NCBI GenBank assembly: GCA_002705265.1
Contig: PAHR01000003.1
Span: 1-53,335 of the forward strand
Reading direction: 5' to 3'
Length of the DNA: 53,335 nucleotides
Origin: Pelagibacteraceae bacterium
Lineage (GTDB): Bacteria; Pseudomonadota; Alphaproteobacteria; HIMB59
Part shown: positions 1 to 8,727 of the stretch, piece by piece
Position numbering within the stretch: the stretch's first letter is position 1
Layout of the letters: every line of letters starts with the position of its first letter
Program-made: the position numbers and the translations under genes
Notes under the pieces: model-generated
Databases searched by the model: none
Told to the model about the DNA's origin: nothing
Seen by the model: the letters and a program-made list of their open reading frames with translations, nothing else

Positions 1-25
1 ATATTATTAGAAAAGAAACTTAGAA

Positions 26-919
26 ATGAAGAATAAAAATAATAGTCTACTACCAGTCATTACCTCTGAAAATGATGTTTATCCCTATTTAAAAAAAATA
101 AGTCAATTTCCTTTACTTAGTGGTCAAGAAGAAAAAGATCTAGCTTACAAGTGGGTAAAGGATGGAGATGTTGAAGCTGCTCAAAAATTAGTCACAAGTC
201 ACTTAAGATTAGTTGCAAAAATTGCTATGGGATATAAGGGATATGGATTACCTCTCTTTGATTTAATTTCTGAAGGAAATTTAGGTTTAATGCAAGCTGT
301 AAAAAAATATGACCCTGACAAGGGTTTTAGATTAGCAACTTATGCTATTTGGTGGATAAGGGCCTCTATACAAGAATATGTTTTACATTCATGGTCACTA
401 GTCAAAATTGGAACTACTGCTGCTCAAAAGAAACTGTTTTTCAATCTTAGAAGACTAAGAAATCAATTAAAAAAATATGAAGAAGGTTATTTAAATAACG
501 AGCAAATTAAATCAATTTCTCAAGACCTAGGGGTAAGCGAAGAAGAAGTTAAACAAATGGAAGGAAGAGTGTTTACCCAAGATTTTTCTCTAAATACTCC
601 CCTAAATGATGAAAATCAAAGTGAATGGATTGATCAAATCGAAGATAAAAACATTAATATTGAACAAAAAACAGAAAAAAGAGATGAGTTAAAAAAACAA
701 AAAAAACTTTTTGACATTGCCGTTAAAAATCTAGGTCCTAGAGAGTTAGAGATTTTAGAAGCTAGAAGATTAAAAGAAAAACCTGAAACTCTAGAAGTTT
801 TAAGTCAAAAATTTTCAATAAGCAGAGAAAGAGTAAGGCAAATTGAAAATAAAGCGATTAAAAAACTTCAAGAGGAAATAAAACTAATATCAGATAGTAA
901 ATTAATTGAAGGAAATTAA
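26..919 (+). CDS. rpoH: RNA polymerase sigma-32 (heat-shock) factor
   Basis: Alternative sigma factor directing RNA polymerase to heat-shock promoters. The 297-residue protein has region 2 (about residues 50-120, with the WWIRASIQEY segment that meets the -10 element), the RpoH-specific box QKKLFFNLR at 134-142, and a region 4 helix-turn-helix near 255-285 containing SRERVRQIENKA. The RpoH box separates it from the housekeeping sigma-70. Length is normal for the family. Only 25 bases lie upstream in the window, so its promoter is mostly outside. It converges on purA with 4 bases between the stop codons and no room for a terminator hairpin. Confidence 0.96.
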   Translation: MKNKNNSLLPVITSENDVYPYLKKISQFPLLSGQEEKDLAYKWVKDGDVEAAQKLVTSHLRLVAKIAMGYKGYGLPLFDLISEGNLGLMQAVKKYDPDKGFRLATYAIWWIRASIQEYVLHSWSLVKIGTTAAQKKLFFNLRRLRNQLKKYEEGYLNNEQIKSISQDLGVSEEEVKQMEGRVFTQDFSLNTPLNDENQSEWIDQIEDKNINIEQKTEKRDELKKQKKLFDIAVKNLGPRELEILEARRLKEKPETLEVLSQKFSISRERVRQIENKAIKKLQEEIKLISDSKLIEGN

Positions 920-923
920 AATG

Positions 924-2177
924 TTATTTTACAATTGTTTCTTTTCTATCTGGGCCAAATGAAATTAAGTTAATAGGTATTTCAAGATAATCTTCAATAA
1001 AATTAATAAATTTCTTTAATTGTAAAGGCATATCTTCCATAGATTTTAAAAAACTTAAATCACCCCATTTTTCAAATATTACAAAATCTTCCTCATTAAG
1101 TTTAAGTTTATCTAAAATTGAACTATCACTAAAATTGATTTCATTAAATAATTTGCCTTCGTAACTTTTACATATTTTTATTTGATCTAGCTCATTAAGT
1201 ACATCAACTTTTGTTATACAAAGTTCTTTAACATTATTAATTTTACAACTATATTTTAAAGAAACTAAATCTAACCAACCACATCTTCTTTTTCTTTTTG
1301 TAACAGTTCCATACTCAAATCCTTTCTCAGCCATATAATTACCTATAGAGTTATTTAATTCTGTTGGAAATGGGCCATTACCAACTCTAGTTGCATATGC
1401 TTTAAAAATTCCAAGTGTTTCAAATGAACTATTAATTGAAGAACCAATAGGGATGTATGTGGATATGGTATTTGAAGAAGTTACAAAAGGATAAGATCCA
1501 TGATCTAGATCAAGAAGCGCACCCTGAGCTCCTTCAAATAAGATATTTTTATTATTAAAGTTTTCATTTATAAAATTATTATCAACTATTAAACCACTGA
1601 TATCTTCATATATTTTAGATAAAAAAGATTTATTGGCTTGAATATTTACTGGCTCTTCTCCAAACTTTAATAAGATTGGATCATAAAATTCTTTAATATT
1701 ATGCAGTTTATCTTCAATATTTTTTTCATTACCTAAATCGTGAAGTTTAATACTTTTTCTTCCTATTTTATCTTGATAAGCAGGTCCTATGCCCTTAGCA
1801 GTAGTACCTATTTTTGATTCACCAATTAATATTGATTCATTAATTTTATCTAATTTTTTATGATAATCTAATATTAAAGAGATATTCGAAGATAAATAAA
1901 TTACTGGATTAGGTATTTTTCTTTTGAATGAGTTTAGCTCATTAATAAAATGTTCAGGATCAAGGATTACACCTTGTCCTAAAAAACAAGACTTGCCTCT
2001 AATTGCACCAGATGGAATAAGGTTAAGTTTATAAGTAACATCATCAACAATTACCGTATGGCCTGCGTTGTTGCCTCCTTGATATCTAACTACAAGATCA
2101 AATTGTTTAGATAAGAAATCAACAATTTTGCCTTTTCCTTCATCTCCCCATTGGAGCCCAATAATTGACTTATTCAT
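924..2177 (-). CDS. purA: Adenylosuccinate synthetase
   Basis: Cytosolic GTP-dependent enzyme that joins IMP and aspartate in the first committed step to AMP. The N-terminal phosphate-binding loop GDEGKGK is at residues 11-17, and GNNAGHTV, GTTAKGIGPAYQ and KRKRRCGWLD follow as expected. I place the start at the ATG that shares an A with the upstream hisZ stop (TAATG), giving 417 residues; an in-frame ATG six codons upstream would lie inside hisZ and adds residues not typical of the family. hisZ-purA adjacency is common in proteobacteria. Confidence in function is very high, in the start good. Confidence 0.96.
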   Translation of the reverse strand: MNKSIIGLQWGDEGKGKIVDFLSKQFDLVVRYQGGNNAGHTVIVDDVTYKLNLIPSGAIRGKSCFLGQGVILDPEHFINELNSFKRKIPNPVIYLSSNISLILDYHKKLDKINESILIGESKIGTTAKGIGPAYQDKIGRKSIKLHDLGNEKNIEDKLHNIKEFYDPILLKFGEEPVNIQANKSFLSKIYEDISGLIVDNNFINENFNNKNILFEGAQGALLDLDHGSYPFVTSSNTISTYIPIGSSINSSFETLGIFKAYATRVGNGPFPTELNNSIGNYMAEKGFEYGTVTKRKRRCGWLDLVSLKYSCKINNVKELCITKVDVLNELDQIKICKSYEGKLFNEINFSDSSILDKLKLNEEDFVIFEKWGDLSFLKSMEDMPLQLKKFINFIEDYLEIPINLISFGPDRKETIVK

Positions 2178-2878
2178 TAAATAAGCTCTACCCAATAATC
2201 TATATTACAAGAAAAGCCAAAACCATTTATGGATAGGTTATTTTTTTTATAAGAATAAGCACCACCTTGAACCAGTATTTTTTTAGATTTACTTGAATAA
2301 ACATAAAAAAATATATCTTTATGATAGTTTTTTGAGAAAAAATTTTTCTCTAAATTAACCTCATACAATATTGATTTACTTAATTTTTTAAAATTTTTTA
2401 CGTAATTGGTAATTTTAGAATTAGTTTTTTTTTCAGTTAAGATAAACTCATTTGTTTTTTTTATACTAGGGTCGGTAAAAACAAATATGAATTCTTTCTT
2501 CACAATAAGATTTAAATATTGAATCAATATTTTCATTGATGATAGAAATGAATTCATATTATTTTCATTAATAATTTCAATTCCATGCTCTCTAAATTGC
2601 TTAACTTGAGAGCTGAAAATATCAGTTTTAAATACATCTCCCATATAATAAAAATTTTTATTTTTATGTAAATTTTGATTAATAATTGAGTTTAATACCT
2701 GGCCCGTAATATCACTTCTAAGGTTGATTTTATGTTCTAAATTTTTATTTGTTGATACTGAAGTAAAAATTCTTTCAAAAGATTTATTTTTTTTTATTAA
2801 TTTAATGAAAGTATTATCTAATAGTTCATATTTCTTTGCAGTATTACCAAACTTTGTATCGAATGAATTAACAAGCAT
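2177..2878 (-). CDS. hisZ: ATP phosphoribosyltransferase regulatory subunit HisZ (short form)
   Basis: Class II aminoacyl-tRNA-synthetase-like paralogue that partners short HisG in the first step of histidine synthesis. Visible signs are the RSDITGQV segment (equivalent to the R-x-D-x-T motif 2 region), the YYMGDVFK strand and the FREHGIEIIN turn. At 233 residues it is far shorter than typical HisZ (about 330-390), so much of the C-terminal part of the synthetase-like fold is missing. It overlaps glmM by 11 bases and purA by one. Identification rests on these motifs and on the usual hisZ-purA neighbourhood; hisG is not in the window. A truncated but translated subunit seems more likely than a pseudogene because the frame is clean. 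Confidence 0.8.
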   Translation of the reverse strand: MLVNSFDTKFGNTAKKYELLDNTFIKLIKKNKSFERIFTSVSTNKNLEHKINLRSDITGQVLNSIINQNLHKNKNFYYMGDVFKTDIFSSQVKQFREHGIEIINENNMNSFLSSMKILIQYLNLIVKKEFIFVFTDPSIKKTNEFILTEKKTNSKITNYVKNFKKLSKSILYEVNLEKNFFSKNYHKDIFFYVYSSKSKKILVQGGAYSYKKNNLSINGFGFSCNIDYWVELI

Positions 2879-4220
2879 TTGAAATTGTTTTAATTATCTT
2901 AACTTTAATATTTTGTATATTTGATGTTTTTATACTTCTTTTATCGTATTGCAAGTTAACTCTTAATAGTGACTCTGTACCAGAAGGTCTAATATTATAA
3001 AATATTTTTTTATTATTAATGATTTTTTTTAAATTTAAATACAATTTTTCTTGGTTTTGTAAAAATTTTTCTTTATCAATTTTTTGATTAATCTCCAAAA
3101 CTTCGTATAAAATTATTTCTTTTCTCAAATCAGAAAGTTTCTTTTTTTTTAAAGACATAATAGACATAATCTTAATAGCTGTTGTTAATCCATCACCTAT
3201 AAGATTACTATTTTTAAATATAAAATGCCCTGAAGGTTCACCGCCAAAAAGATATCCTTTTTTAATAATTGCTTCTAAAATATTTTTATCCCCAACCTTT
3301 ACTCTTAATAGTTTTATACCAATTTTTTTTAATGATTCTTCAAAACCGTAATTAGCAATTTCATTAGTAACTATAGTTGATCCTTTTAATAATATTTTCT
3401 TTTCAAGATAATATTTACTCAATATAAATAAAATTTCTTCTCCGCTTAAAGGTTTTCCATTTTCATCAATCAACACTACTCTATCAGCATCTCCATCTAA
3501 GCATATCGCTATATCACTATTTCTTTTGAGTAATTCTTTGATAGCTTTTTTTGGAAATAAAGAACCACATTCCGCATTTATGTTAATGCCATTGGGACTC
3601 GAGTTAATTGTTTTTAAATCAACACCGAGTTCATATAAAATTTGTGGCGCAACCTTATAAGCGGCACCATTAGCTGTATCTAACACTACTTTTAGATAAT
3701 TAAAATTAATATTTTTTTCTATATCTTGTTTTAAAGCTTCTGAATATCTTCCTATAGCATCTTTTAATCTAATAGCTTTACCAAGTTGGTTCGGTTTTAT
3801 TTTATGATTTTCAAAATCATAATTAAAAAACAAATCCTCAATTTTTTTTTCTTCATCTATAGAAATTTTAAGTCCATTAGAGTTAAAAAATTTTAATCCA
3901 TTATCTTGATATGGATTATGAGAAGCTGTTATCATTATAGAAAAATCAGCTCTTAAAGATTTACTTAAAAGACTCAGTGCAGGCGTAGGAAGTGGTCCTA
4001 CAAGAACTACATCCATACCAACTGATATAAGGCCCGAAGTAATAGCTGGTTCAAAAATATATCCTGAGAGTCTTGTATCTTTGTTTACAACTACTCTTTT
4101 GATGTTGCTTTTTTTACCTAAAACAATTGCAGCAGCTTTTGATAATTTTAAAACACTTTCTGCTGTTAATGGGTGTTTATTAACTTTACCTCGAATTCCA
4201 TCAGTACCAAACAATCTCAT
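2868..4220 (-). CDS. glmM: Phosphoglucosamine mutase
   Basis: Interconverts glucosamine-6-phosphate and glucosamine-1-phosphate on the way to UDP-GlcNAc for peptidoglycan and LPS. All four family loops are present: the phosphoserine loop TASHNP with Ser100, the metal loop DGDADR at 242-247, the sugar-binding loop GEPSGH at 327-332 and the phosphate-binding loop RPSGTE at 411-416. The start MRLFGTDGIRG is the standard N-terminus, and 450 residues is normal. It sits directly after ftsH, the common alphaproteobacterial order tilS-ftsH-glmM, and overlaps hisZ by 11 bases. Confidence 0.97.
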   Translation of the reverse strand: MRLFGTDGIRGKVNKHPLTAESVLKLSKAAAIVLGKKSNIKRVVVNKDTRLSGYIFEPAITSGLISVGMDVVLVGPLPTPALSLLSKSLRADFSIMITASHNPYQDNGLKFFNSNGLKISIDEEKKIEDLFFNYDFENHKIKPNQLGKAIRLKDAIGRYSEALKQDIEKNINFNYLKVVLDTANGAAYKVAPQILYELGVDLKTINSSPNGININAECGSLFPKKAIKELLKRNSDIAICLDGDADRVVLIDENGKPLSGEEILFILSKYYLEKKILLKGSTIVTNEIANYGFEESLKKIGIKLLRVKVGDKNILEAIIKKGYLFGGEPSGHFIFKNSNLIGDGLTTAIKIMSIMSLKKKKLSDLRKEIILYEVLEINQKIDKEKFLQNQEKLYLNLKKIINNKKIFYNIRPSGTESLLRVNLQYDKRSIKTSNIQNIKVKIIKTISNAC

Positions 4221-4247
4221 ATAGAATATTAATATAGAAAACTAAAA

Positions 4248-6179
4248 TTAATTTGGAAGAGGAAAGTCTTGATCTTTTGTAAATGAAGGTAAAGGACTTT
4301 TCTTCTTTTTAATCTCGTCTTCCTTGTTAGAATTACTATTTGTGCTACCAGAAATGTCGTCATCTCTATTTGGTTTTATTCCTTTTAAGAGATTTTTAAT
4401 TTCTTCTCCTGATAAAGTTTCATACTCTAATAATCCATTTGCAATAGTATGAAGATCTTTAATATTGTCATTTAATATCTTTCTACATTTTTCTTCAGAA
4501 GTTTTAATAATTAGTTTAGTTTCTTCATCTATTATCTTTGCAGTTTCGTCAGAAACATTTTTAGATTGAGCTACAGAATGACCTAAAAATACTTCTTCTT
4601 GGTTACTAGAATATCTAATTCTTCCAAGCTTTTCACTATAACCCCATTCAGTTACCATTTTCCTTGAAAGGTCAGTTATCATCTGAATATCGCTTGATGC
4701 TCCAGTTGTAATTTTTTCTGATCCAAATATTAGCTCTTCGGCCATTCTACCAGCAAGACCTATAACCAAGTGTGCTTCTATTTGATCTTTTCTCATACTC
4801 AGTTGATCTCTTTCTGGTAAGCGAACAACCATCCCTAGTGCCCTTCCACGCGGTATTATTGTTGCTTTATGGATTGGATCTGAAGCAGAACAATGAAGAG
4901 TTGCTAAAGCATGCCCGCCCTCATGATATGCAGTGAGTTTTTTTTCATCTTCAGTCATAATTAGTGAACGTCTTTCTGAACCCATCATTATTTTTTCTTT
5001 AGCTTCCTCTAAATCACTCATTGTAACAAGTTTTTTATTTTTCCTTGCTGCTATTAGAGCTGATTCATTAACTAAATTTGCTAAATCTGCTCCTGAGAAA
5101 CCAGGGGTTCCTCTTGCAATAACTATAGATTTTATTGATTTATCCATTTTTAGTTTTTTCATATGAACTCTTAAAATTTTGTCTCTTCCAATTATATCAG
5201 GTGTAGGAACAGTTACTTGCCTGTCAAATCTTCCGGGTCTAAGTAATGCTGGGTCTAAAACATCCGGTCTATTTGTAGCTGCAATAATTATTACACCCTC
5301 ATTAGTTTCAAATCCGTCCATTTCAACTAACAACTGATTGAGTGTTTGTTCTCTTTCATCATTACCTCCACCCAAACCAGCTCCTCTGTGTCTTCCCACA
5401 GCATCAATCTCATCAATAAAAATTATGCAAGGAGCACTCTTTTTACCTTGCTCAAACATATCTCTGACTCTACTAGCTCCTACGCCAACAAACATTTCAA
5501 CAAAGTCAGACCCTGAGATTGAGAAAAAAGGCACACCTGCTTCACCTGCTATCGCTCTGGCCAAAAGAGTCTTACCTGTTCCTGGAGGTCCTACTAGTAA
5601 GGCGCCTTTAGGAATTTTACCTCCAAGTCTTTGAAATTTATGAGGATCTTTAAGAAATTCAACAATTTCTTCTAATTCTTGTTTAGCTTCATCTATTCCG
5701 GCAACATCACTAAAAGTAACTTTTTGTTTATTTTCATTTAAAAGTTTAGCTTTTGATCTACCAAAACCTAAAGCACCTCCACCTTTACCAGATTGCATTT
5801 GTTTCATAAAAAACACCCATACTCCAATTAAAAGCAACATAGGAAACCAAGATATAAATATACTTAATAAAGGATGCATACCACTATCTTCAGCACTTGC
5901 CTCAATAGCTACATTGGAATTAGATAATTTTTCAATTAAATTAGGATCTCTTGGGGCATAACTAGTAAAGTTAATACCATCAATTGTCTCTCCATAAATA
6001 TTATTACCTTTAATTTCAACAGACTTAATTTGCCCTCTATTAGTTTTTTCTAAAAAAGTTGAGTACGAATAATCTATTGCTTTGTTTTCAAGTTGGTTGT
6101 TTTTAAAAACATTAAATAATCCAAGTAAAATTAAACTAATAATAACCCAAACAAATATATTCTTTGAAAAATTTTTCAT
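4248..6179 (-). CDS. ftsH: ATP-dependent zinc metalloprotease FtsH
   Basis: Inner-membrane AAA+ protease that degrades membrane proteins and regulators such as RpoH. Order along the 643 residues: N-terminal membrane helix 8-24, periplasmic domain, second helix about 104-126, AAA module with Walker A GPPGTGKT at 197-204, Walker B IIFIDEID at 252-259, arginine-finger region [10 protein letters not shown], and zinc site HEGGH at 419-423 (the HExxH core is kept, with Gly in place of the more usual Ala). The Ser/Asn-rich acidic tail is typical. It lies between tilS and glmM; its classical substrate RpoH is encoded 3.3 kb away. Confidence 0.98.
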   Translation of the reverse strand: MKNFSKNIFVWVIISLILLGLFNVFKNNQLENKAIDYSYSTFLEKTNRGQIKSVEIKGNNIYGETIDGINFTSYAPRDPNLIEKLSNSNVAIEASAEDSGMHPLLSIFISWFPMLLLIGVWVFFMKQMQSGKGGGALGFGRSKAKLLNENKQKVTFSDVAGIDEAKQELEEIVEFLKDPHKFQRLGGKIPKGALLVGPPGTGKTLLARAIAGEAGVPFFSISGSDFVEMFVGVGASRVRDMFEQGKKSAPCIIFIDEIDAVGRHRGAGLGGGNDEREQTLNQLLVEMDGFETNEGVIIIAATNRPDVLDPALLRPGRFDRQVTVPTPDIIGRDKILRVHMKKLKMDKSIKSIVIARGTPGFSGADLANLVNESALIAARKNKKLVTMSDLEEAKEKIMMGSERRSLIMTEDEKKLTAYHEGGHALATLHCSASDPIHKATIIPRGRALGMVVRLPERDQLSMRKDQIEAHLVIGLAGRMAEELIFGSEKITTGASSDIQMITDLSRKMVTEWGYSEKLGRIRYSSNQEEVFLGHSVAQSKNVSDETAKIIDEETKLIIKTSEEKCRKILNDNIKDLHTIANGLLEYETLSGEEIKNLLKGIKPNRDDDISGSTNSNSNKEDEIKKKKSPLPSFTKDQDFPLPN

Positions 6180-6209
6180 ACCTTTTAATATAGTTATAGT
6201 TTTATTTCT

Positions 6210-7166
6210 TTAAAGTAGATTATAAGGAATAAATTTCATATAAAAATCCGAAATTCTTATAAACCCTCCTTTTATTGATATTTTTCTATTAAAATTATTT
6301 TTTTTAACCGAATATGCCACAATATTTTTAATATTTTCTGGTCTTATTTTATGAGAAACGTTGATTTTAGATAATATTTTCAATATTAGATAATTTTTAA
6401 GAACTAGAGGGAGTGAAGTAAAGATTTTCTTATCAATTATTAAGGATTTTTTATTGTATGATATTAAATTCATCAAATACTCATCTAAAGTTTGAACTTT
6501 AGTAATGTTTTTTTGATAATTCAGTAAAACTTTTTTGTTAATATTTTTTTTTAAATAATTTCTAATTTTATTTCTAGTATATATGTTCATATTATTTGTT
6601 TGATCTTCATACCAAATTAATCGATTTTTTTTTGCAAATTCTAGTATTTCTAACTTAGGTATATTCAGAAGCGGTCTATGTAAAAAAAAATTTTTAAATC
6701 TAAGCGAAAATACATTGGTTAACCCACTAATGCCAGAAGATTGGATTTTTCTTAATAAAAATGTTTCTAAAAAATCATTATAATGATGGCCAAAAAAAAT
6801 ATTACTAATATTATTTTTTTTTGCATATGCGTAGATAGAATTTAATCTTATTTCGCGAGATTTATTTTGAAAATTATTTTTTTGAATTTTATTTTTAATT
6901 TTAAAAACCTTATAAGGATAATGCTTGTTTAAATTATACAATCTAACAATATTTAAAATTTCTATTTTACTTTCTTTTCTGACGCCATGATCGAATATTA
7001 ATACATGAATTTTATTTTTGGGAAAAAAGAAGTTAATTAAAAAAAATAATGCTGTACTATCAAGACCTCCAGATAATGAAATAATAATATTGTCAGTTTT
7101 TTTTATTTGATTTTTTTTGCAATAATCTTTTATTATTGATTTGTAAATTTTATTTTTTTTAATCAA
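6210..7166 (-). CDS. tilS: tRNA(Ile)-lysidine synthase
   Basis: ATP-dependent enzyme that attaches lysine to C34 of the CAU-anticodon tRNA-Ile so that it reads AUA. The N-type PP-loop motif SGGLDS is at residues 32-37, followed by DHGVRKES and the FFGHHYNDFLET segment characteristic of TilS. At 318 residues it has the catalytic domain and a short downstream part but lacks most of the C-terminal domains of the 430-residue E. coli enzyme, as is common in compact genomes. Very AT-rich with long A and T runs. The start overlaps the end of cpoB by 8 bases. Confidence 0.93.
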   Translation of the reverse strand: MIKKNKIYKSIIKDYCKKNQIKKTDNIIISLSGGLDSTALFFLINFFFPKNKIHVLIFDHGVRKESKIEILNIVRLYNLNKHYPYKVFKIKNKIQKNNFQNKSREIRLNSIYAYAKKNNISNIFFGHHYNDFLETFLLRKIQSSGISGLTNVFSLRFKNFFLHRPLLNIPKLEILEFAKKNRLIWYEDQTNNMNIYTRNKIRNYLKKNINKKVLLNYQKNITKVQTLDEYLMNLISYNKKSLIIDKKIFTSLPLVLKNYLILKILSKINVSHKIRPENIKNIVAYSVKKNNFNRKISIKGGFIRISDFYMKFIPYNLL

Positions 7167-8085
7167 TAATTAATCCGCAATTTTGATCTTTTTGCAGAAA
7201 TTTTGAGTCTTCTATAATTCCTACTTCTTCGGAATAATCATTAGAAAAAATTATATCTTCCATAACTAAGCAGGCATTCTCATTATCACCTATTTGAATC
7301 AAAGATTTAGCTAACCAAAAATAATTTTCAGCTTTAAACTTAGGTATATTTGGATAATCTCTATGCCTAATACCAAAGTATTTTATTGATTCAACATAAT
7401 CACTGTTAATAAAGTTTGTTCTTCCCAGCCAATAATAAGCTTCAGCTATTGTATCTTCATCTTCTGAGATCTCTGAAATAATTTTAGTTAAACTATTAAT
7501 AGCTTGGTCATTATCAAGAGTAGCCATGAAATTTTTTGCTTTTATTAGTTCAGTTTTTATATCTATTTCTTCTTCTTGTTGAGTAAGTTCTTTATTGGAA
7601 GTAATAATTTCTTCTGAATCTTCAGTTTTTAAAATTTGCTTTTCTTCTGGTTCTTGTATTTTATTAGAATCAATTTCGTTTAAACTAATTTTACCTAATT
7701 GTTTTTCTTGAGTATTTTCAGAAACGATTGTTGATTTATTTTCCTCTAAAACTATATCACTACTTTGTACATTGGAGAGTGTAACTTTATTTTGATTAAT
7801 AAACAAAGAGTATATATCTGACATTTTAATTTCTAATTCCTCTAATCTTGAATTAATTATTTTCAGAGAACTTTCTATATCTGAGACCTTATCCGAAGAA
7901 GTCACTTGAGTTTTATTTGTGGTTTGACTAGTTGAAGACGGATCTAAATTCTTATAAACAAACTGTTGCAAGTCACTTAAGTCATTGCTGAGTCTTTGAA
8001 TATCATTATTTAATCTAGAATCTAAGTCTTCACTGTAAGAAAAAGAAGGGATAATTAAAAAAATTATAGATAATAAAATACTCAT
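7159..8085 (-). CDS. cpoB: Cell division coordinator CpoB (YbgF-like, Tol-Pal associated)
   Basis: Periplasmic TolA-binding TPR protein that links Tol-Pal outer-membrane constriction with septal peptidoglycan synthesis. Signal peptide at residues 1-18 (hydrophobic core LLSIIFLIIPSFSYS), coiled-coil region about 22-100, a long acidic low-complexity linker about 100-185, then C-terminal TPRs about 190-300 with the family-typical AYYWLGRTNF and ENYFWLAKSLIQIGDN repeats. The last gene of the tol-pal run, it overlaps tilS by 8 bases. Sequence alone would only say TPR protein; its place after pal makes CpoB the best call. Confidence 0.85.
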   Translation of the reverse strand: MSILLSIIFLIIPSFSYSEDLDSRLNNDIQRLSNDLSDLQQFVYKNLDPSSTSQTTNKTQVTSSDKVSDIESSLKIINSRLEELEIKMSDIYSLFINQNKVTLSNVQSSDIVLEENKSTIVSENTQEKQLGKISLNEIDSNKIQEPEEKQILKTEDSEEIITSNKELTQQEEEIDIKTELIKAKNFMATLDNDQAINSLTKIISEISEDEDTIAEAYYWLGRTNFINSDYVESIKYFGIRHRDYPNIPKFKAENYFWLAKSLIQIGDNENACLVMEDIIFSNDYSEEVGIIEDSKFLQKDQNCGLIID

Positions 8086-8095
8086 AACTCTTAGA

Positions 8096-8141
8096 AGTCC
8101 CGCTTATATTTTATATAAATAAAAAAGGTATAAGCGAGACT
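8096..8141 (-). other. Long intergenic hairpin between pal and cpoB
   Basis: Arms 8096-8108 and 8129-8141 pair over 13 positions with a 20-base AT-rich loop. The single non-Watson-Crick position is C·A on the plus strand but G·U on the minus strand, so the uninterrupted stem exists only in the tol-pal sense transcript. It ends about 10 bases before the cpoB ATG and has no U tract directly after it, which argues against a Rho-independent terminator and for mRNA end protection or control of cpoB translation. Confidence 0.6.
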
Positions 8142-8162
8142 TTAATTTTAAAATTATATTAA

Positions 8163-8612
8163 TTAATTAACTGTAGTAACAGCTCTTCTGTTTTGACTCC
8201 AAGCTGATTCAGTTGATCCAACAACATCAGGTCTTTCTTTGCCATAACTTAAAGTGTTCATTCTACCAGCATCAATTCCAGCATCCATTAGGTAATTAGA
8301 GACTATATTTGCTCTCTTAGCACCAAGTGCAATGTTATACTCTCTAGTTCCTCTTTCATCAGCGTGGCCTTCAATTGTAATAGCTACATCTGAGTATTGC
8401 TTAAGCCAAGCAGCTTGAGCATCTAGAGTTGATTGAGCATCAACTGTAAGTTCAAAGCTATCAAATTCGAAGAAAACTCTATCTCCAACATTAACTATCA
8501 AATCTTCTTGGGAACCAGCTTCTATACTGCCTCCAGCATTCTGTTTAGTAGTGCCTGCACAAGAAGTTAAAATCAAGCCAGAAACCATTATAATAAAAAG
8601 TTTTTTTAACAT
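8163..8612 (-). CDS. pal: Peptidoglycan-associated lipoprotein Pal
   Basis: Outer-membrane lipoprotein that holds the outer membrane to peptidoglycan and works with TolB and TolA. The lipoprotein signal ends in the lipobox LTSC with Cys18. The OmpA-like peptidoglycan-binding domain covers about residues 45-149, with FEFDSFEL at its start and the core motif EGHADERGTREYNIALG near 81-97. 149 residues is a normal Pal length. It follows tolB on the same strand with a 115-base gap holding a likely promoter of its own, and a long hairpin follows its stop codon. Confidence 0.96.
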   Translation of the reverse strand: MLKKLFIIMVSGLILTSCAGTTKQNAGGSIEAGSQEDLIVNVGDRVFFEFDSFELTVDAQSTLDAQAAWLKQYSDVAITIEGHADERGTREYNIALGAKRANIVSNYLMDAGIDAGRMNTLSYGKERPDVVGSTESAWSQNRRAVTTVN

Positions 8613-8632
8613 GTTATTCTCCGCGTATTAAA

Positions 8633-8660
8633 ACTATAGTTTGTTAAGATTAACCATCAA
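8633..8660 (-). promoter_or_regulatory. Candidate sigma-70 promoter of pal
   Basis: Reading the minus strand, TTGATG (8660-8655) and TATAGT (8638-8633) are separated by 16 bases, with the -10 about 20 bases before the pal ATG. The gap to tolB is unusually long for this cluster, consistent with extra transcription of the abundant lipoprotein. The match is by eye only. Confidence 0.45.
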
Positions 8661-8727
8661 TTGAACTTTAAATCAAGACTTTTATTGTTTTTTTATCTTA
8701 TTAATTTTTCTAAATTTAAACAAAGTA

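Noticed and set aside
2178-2195. Upstream ATG for purA adding six residues
   Set aside because: It lies inside hisZ and the TAATG-coupled ATG matches family N-termini better.
4933-5634. Two plus-strand frames inside ftsH
   Set aside because: Antisense shadows of a highly conserved gene, Ser/Ala/Pro-rich with no family pattern.
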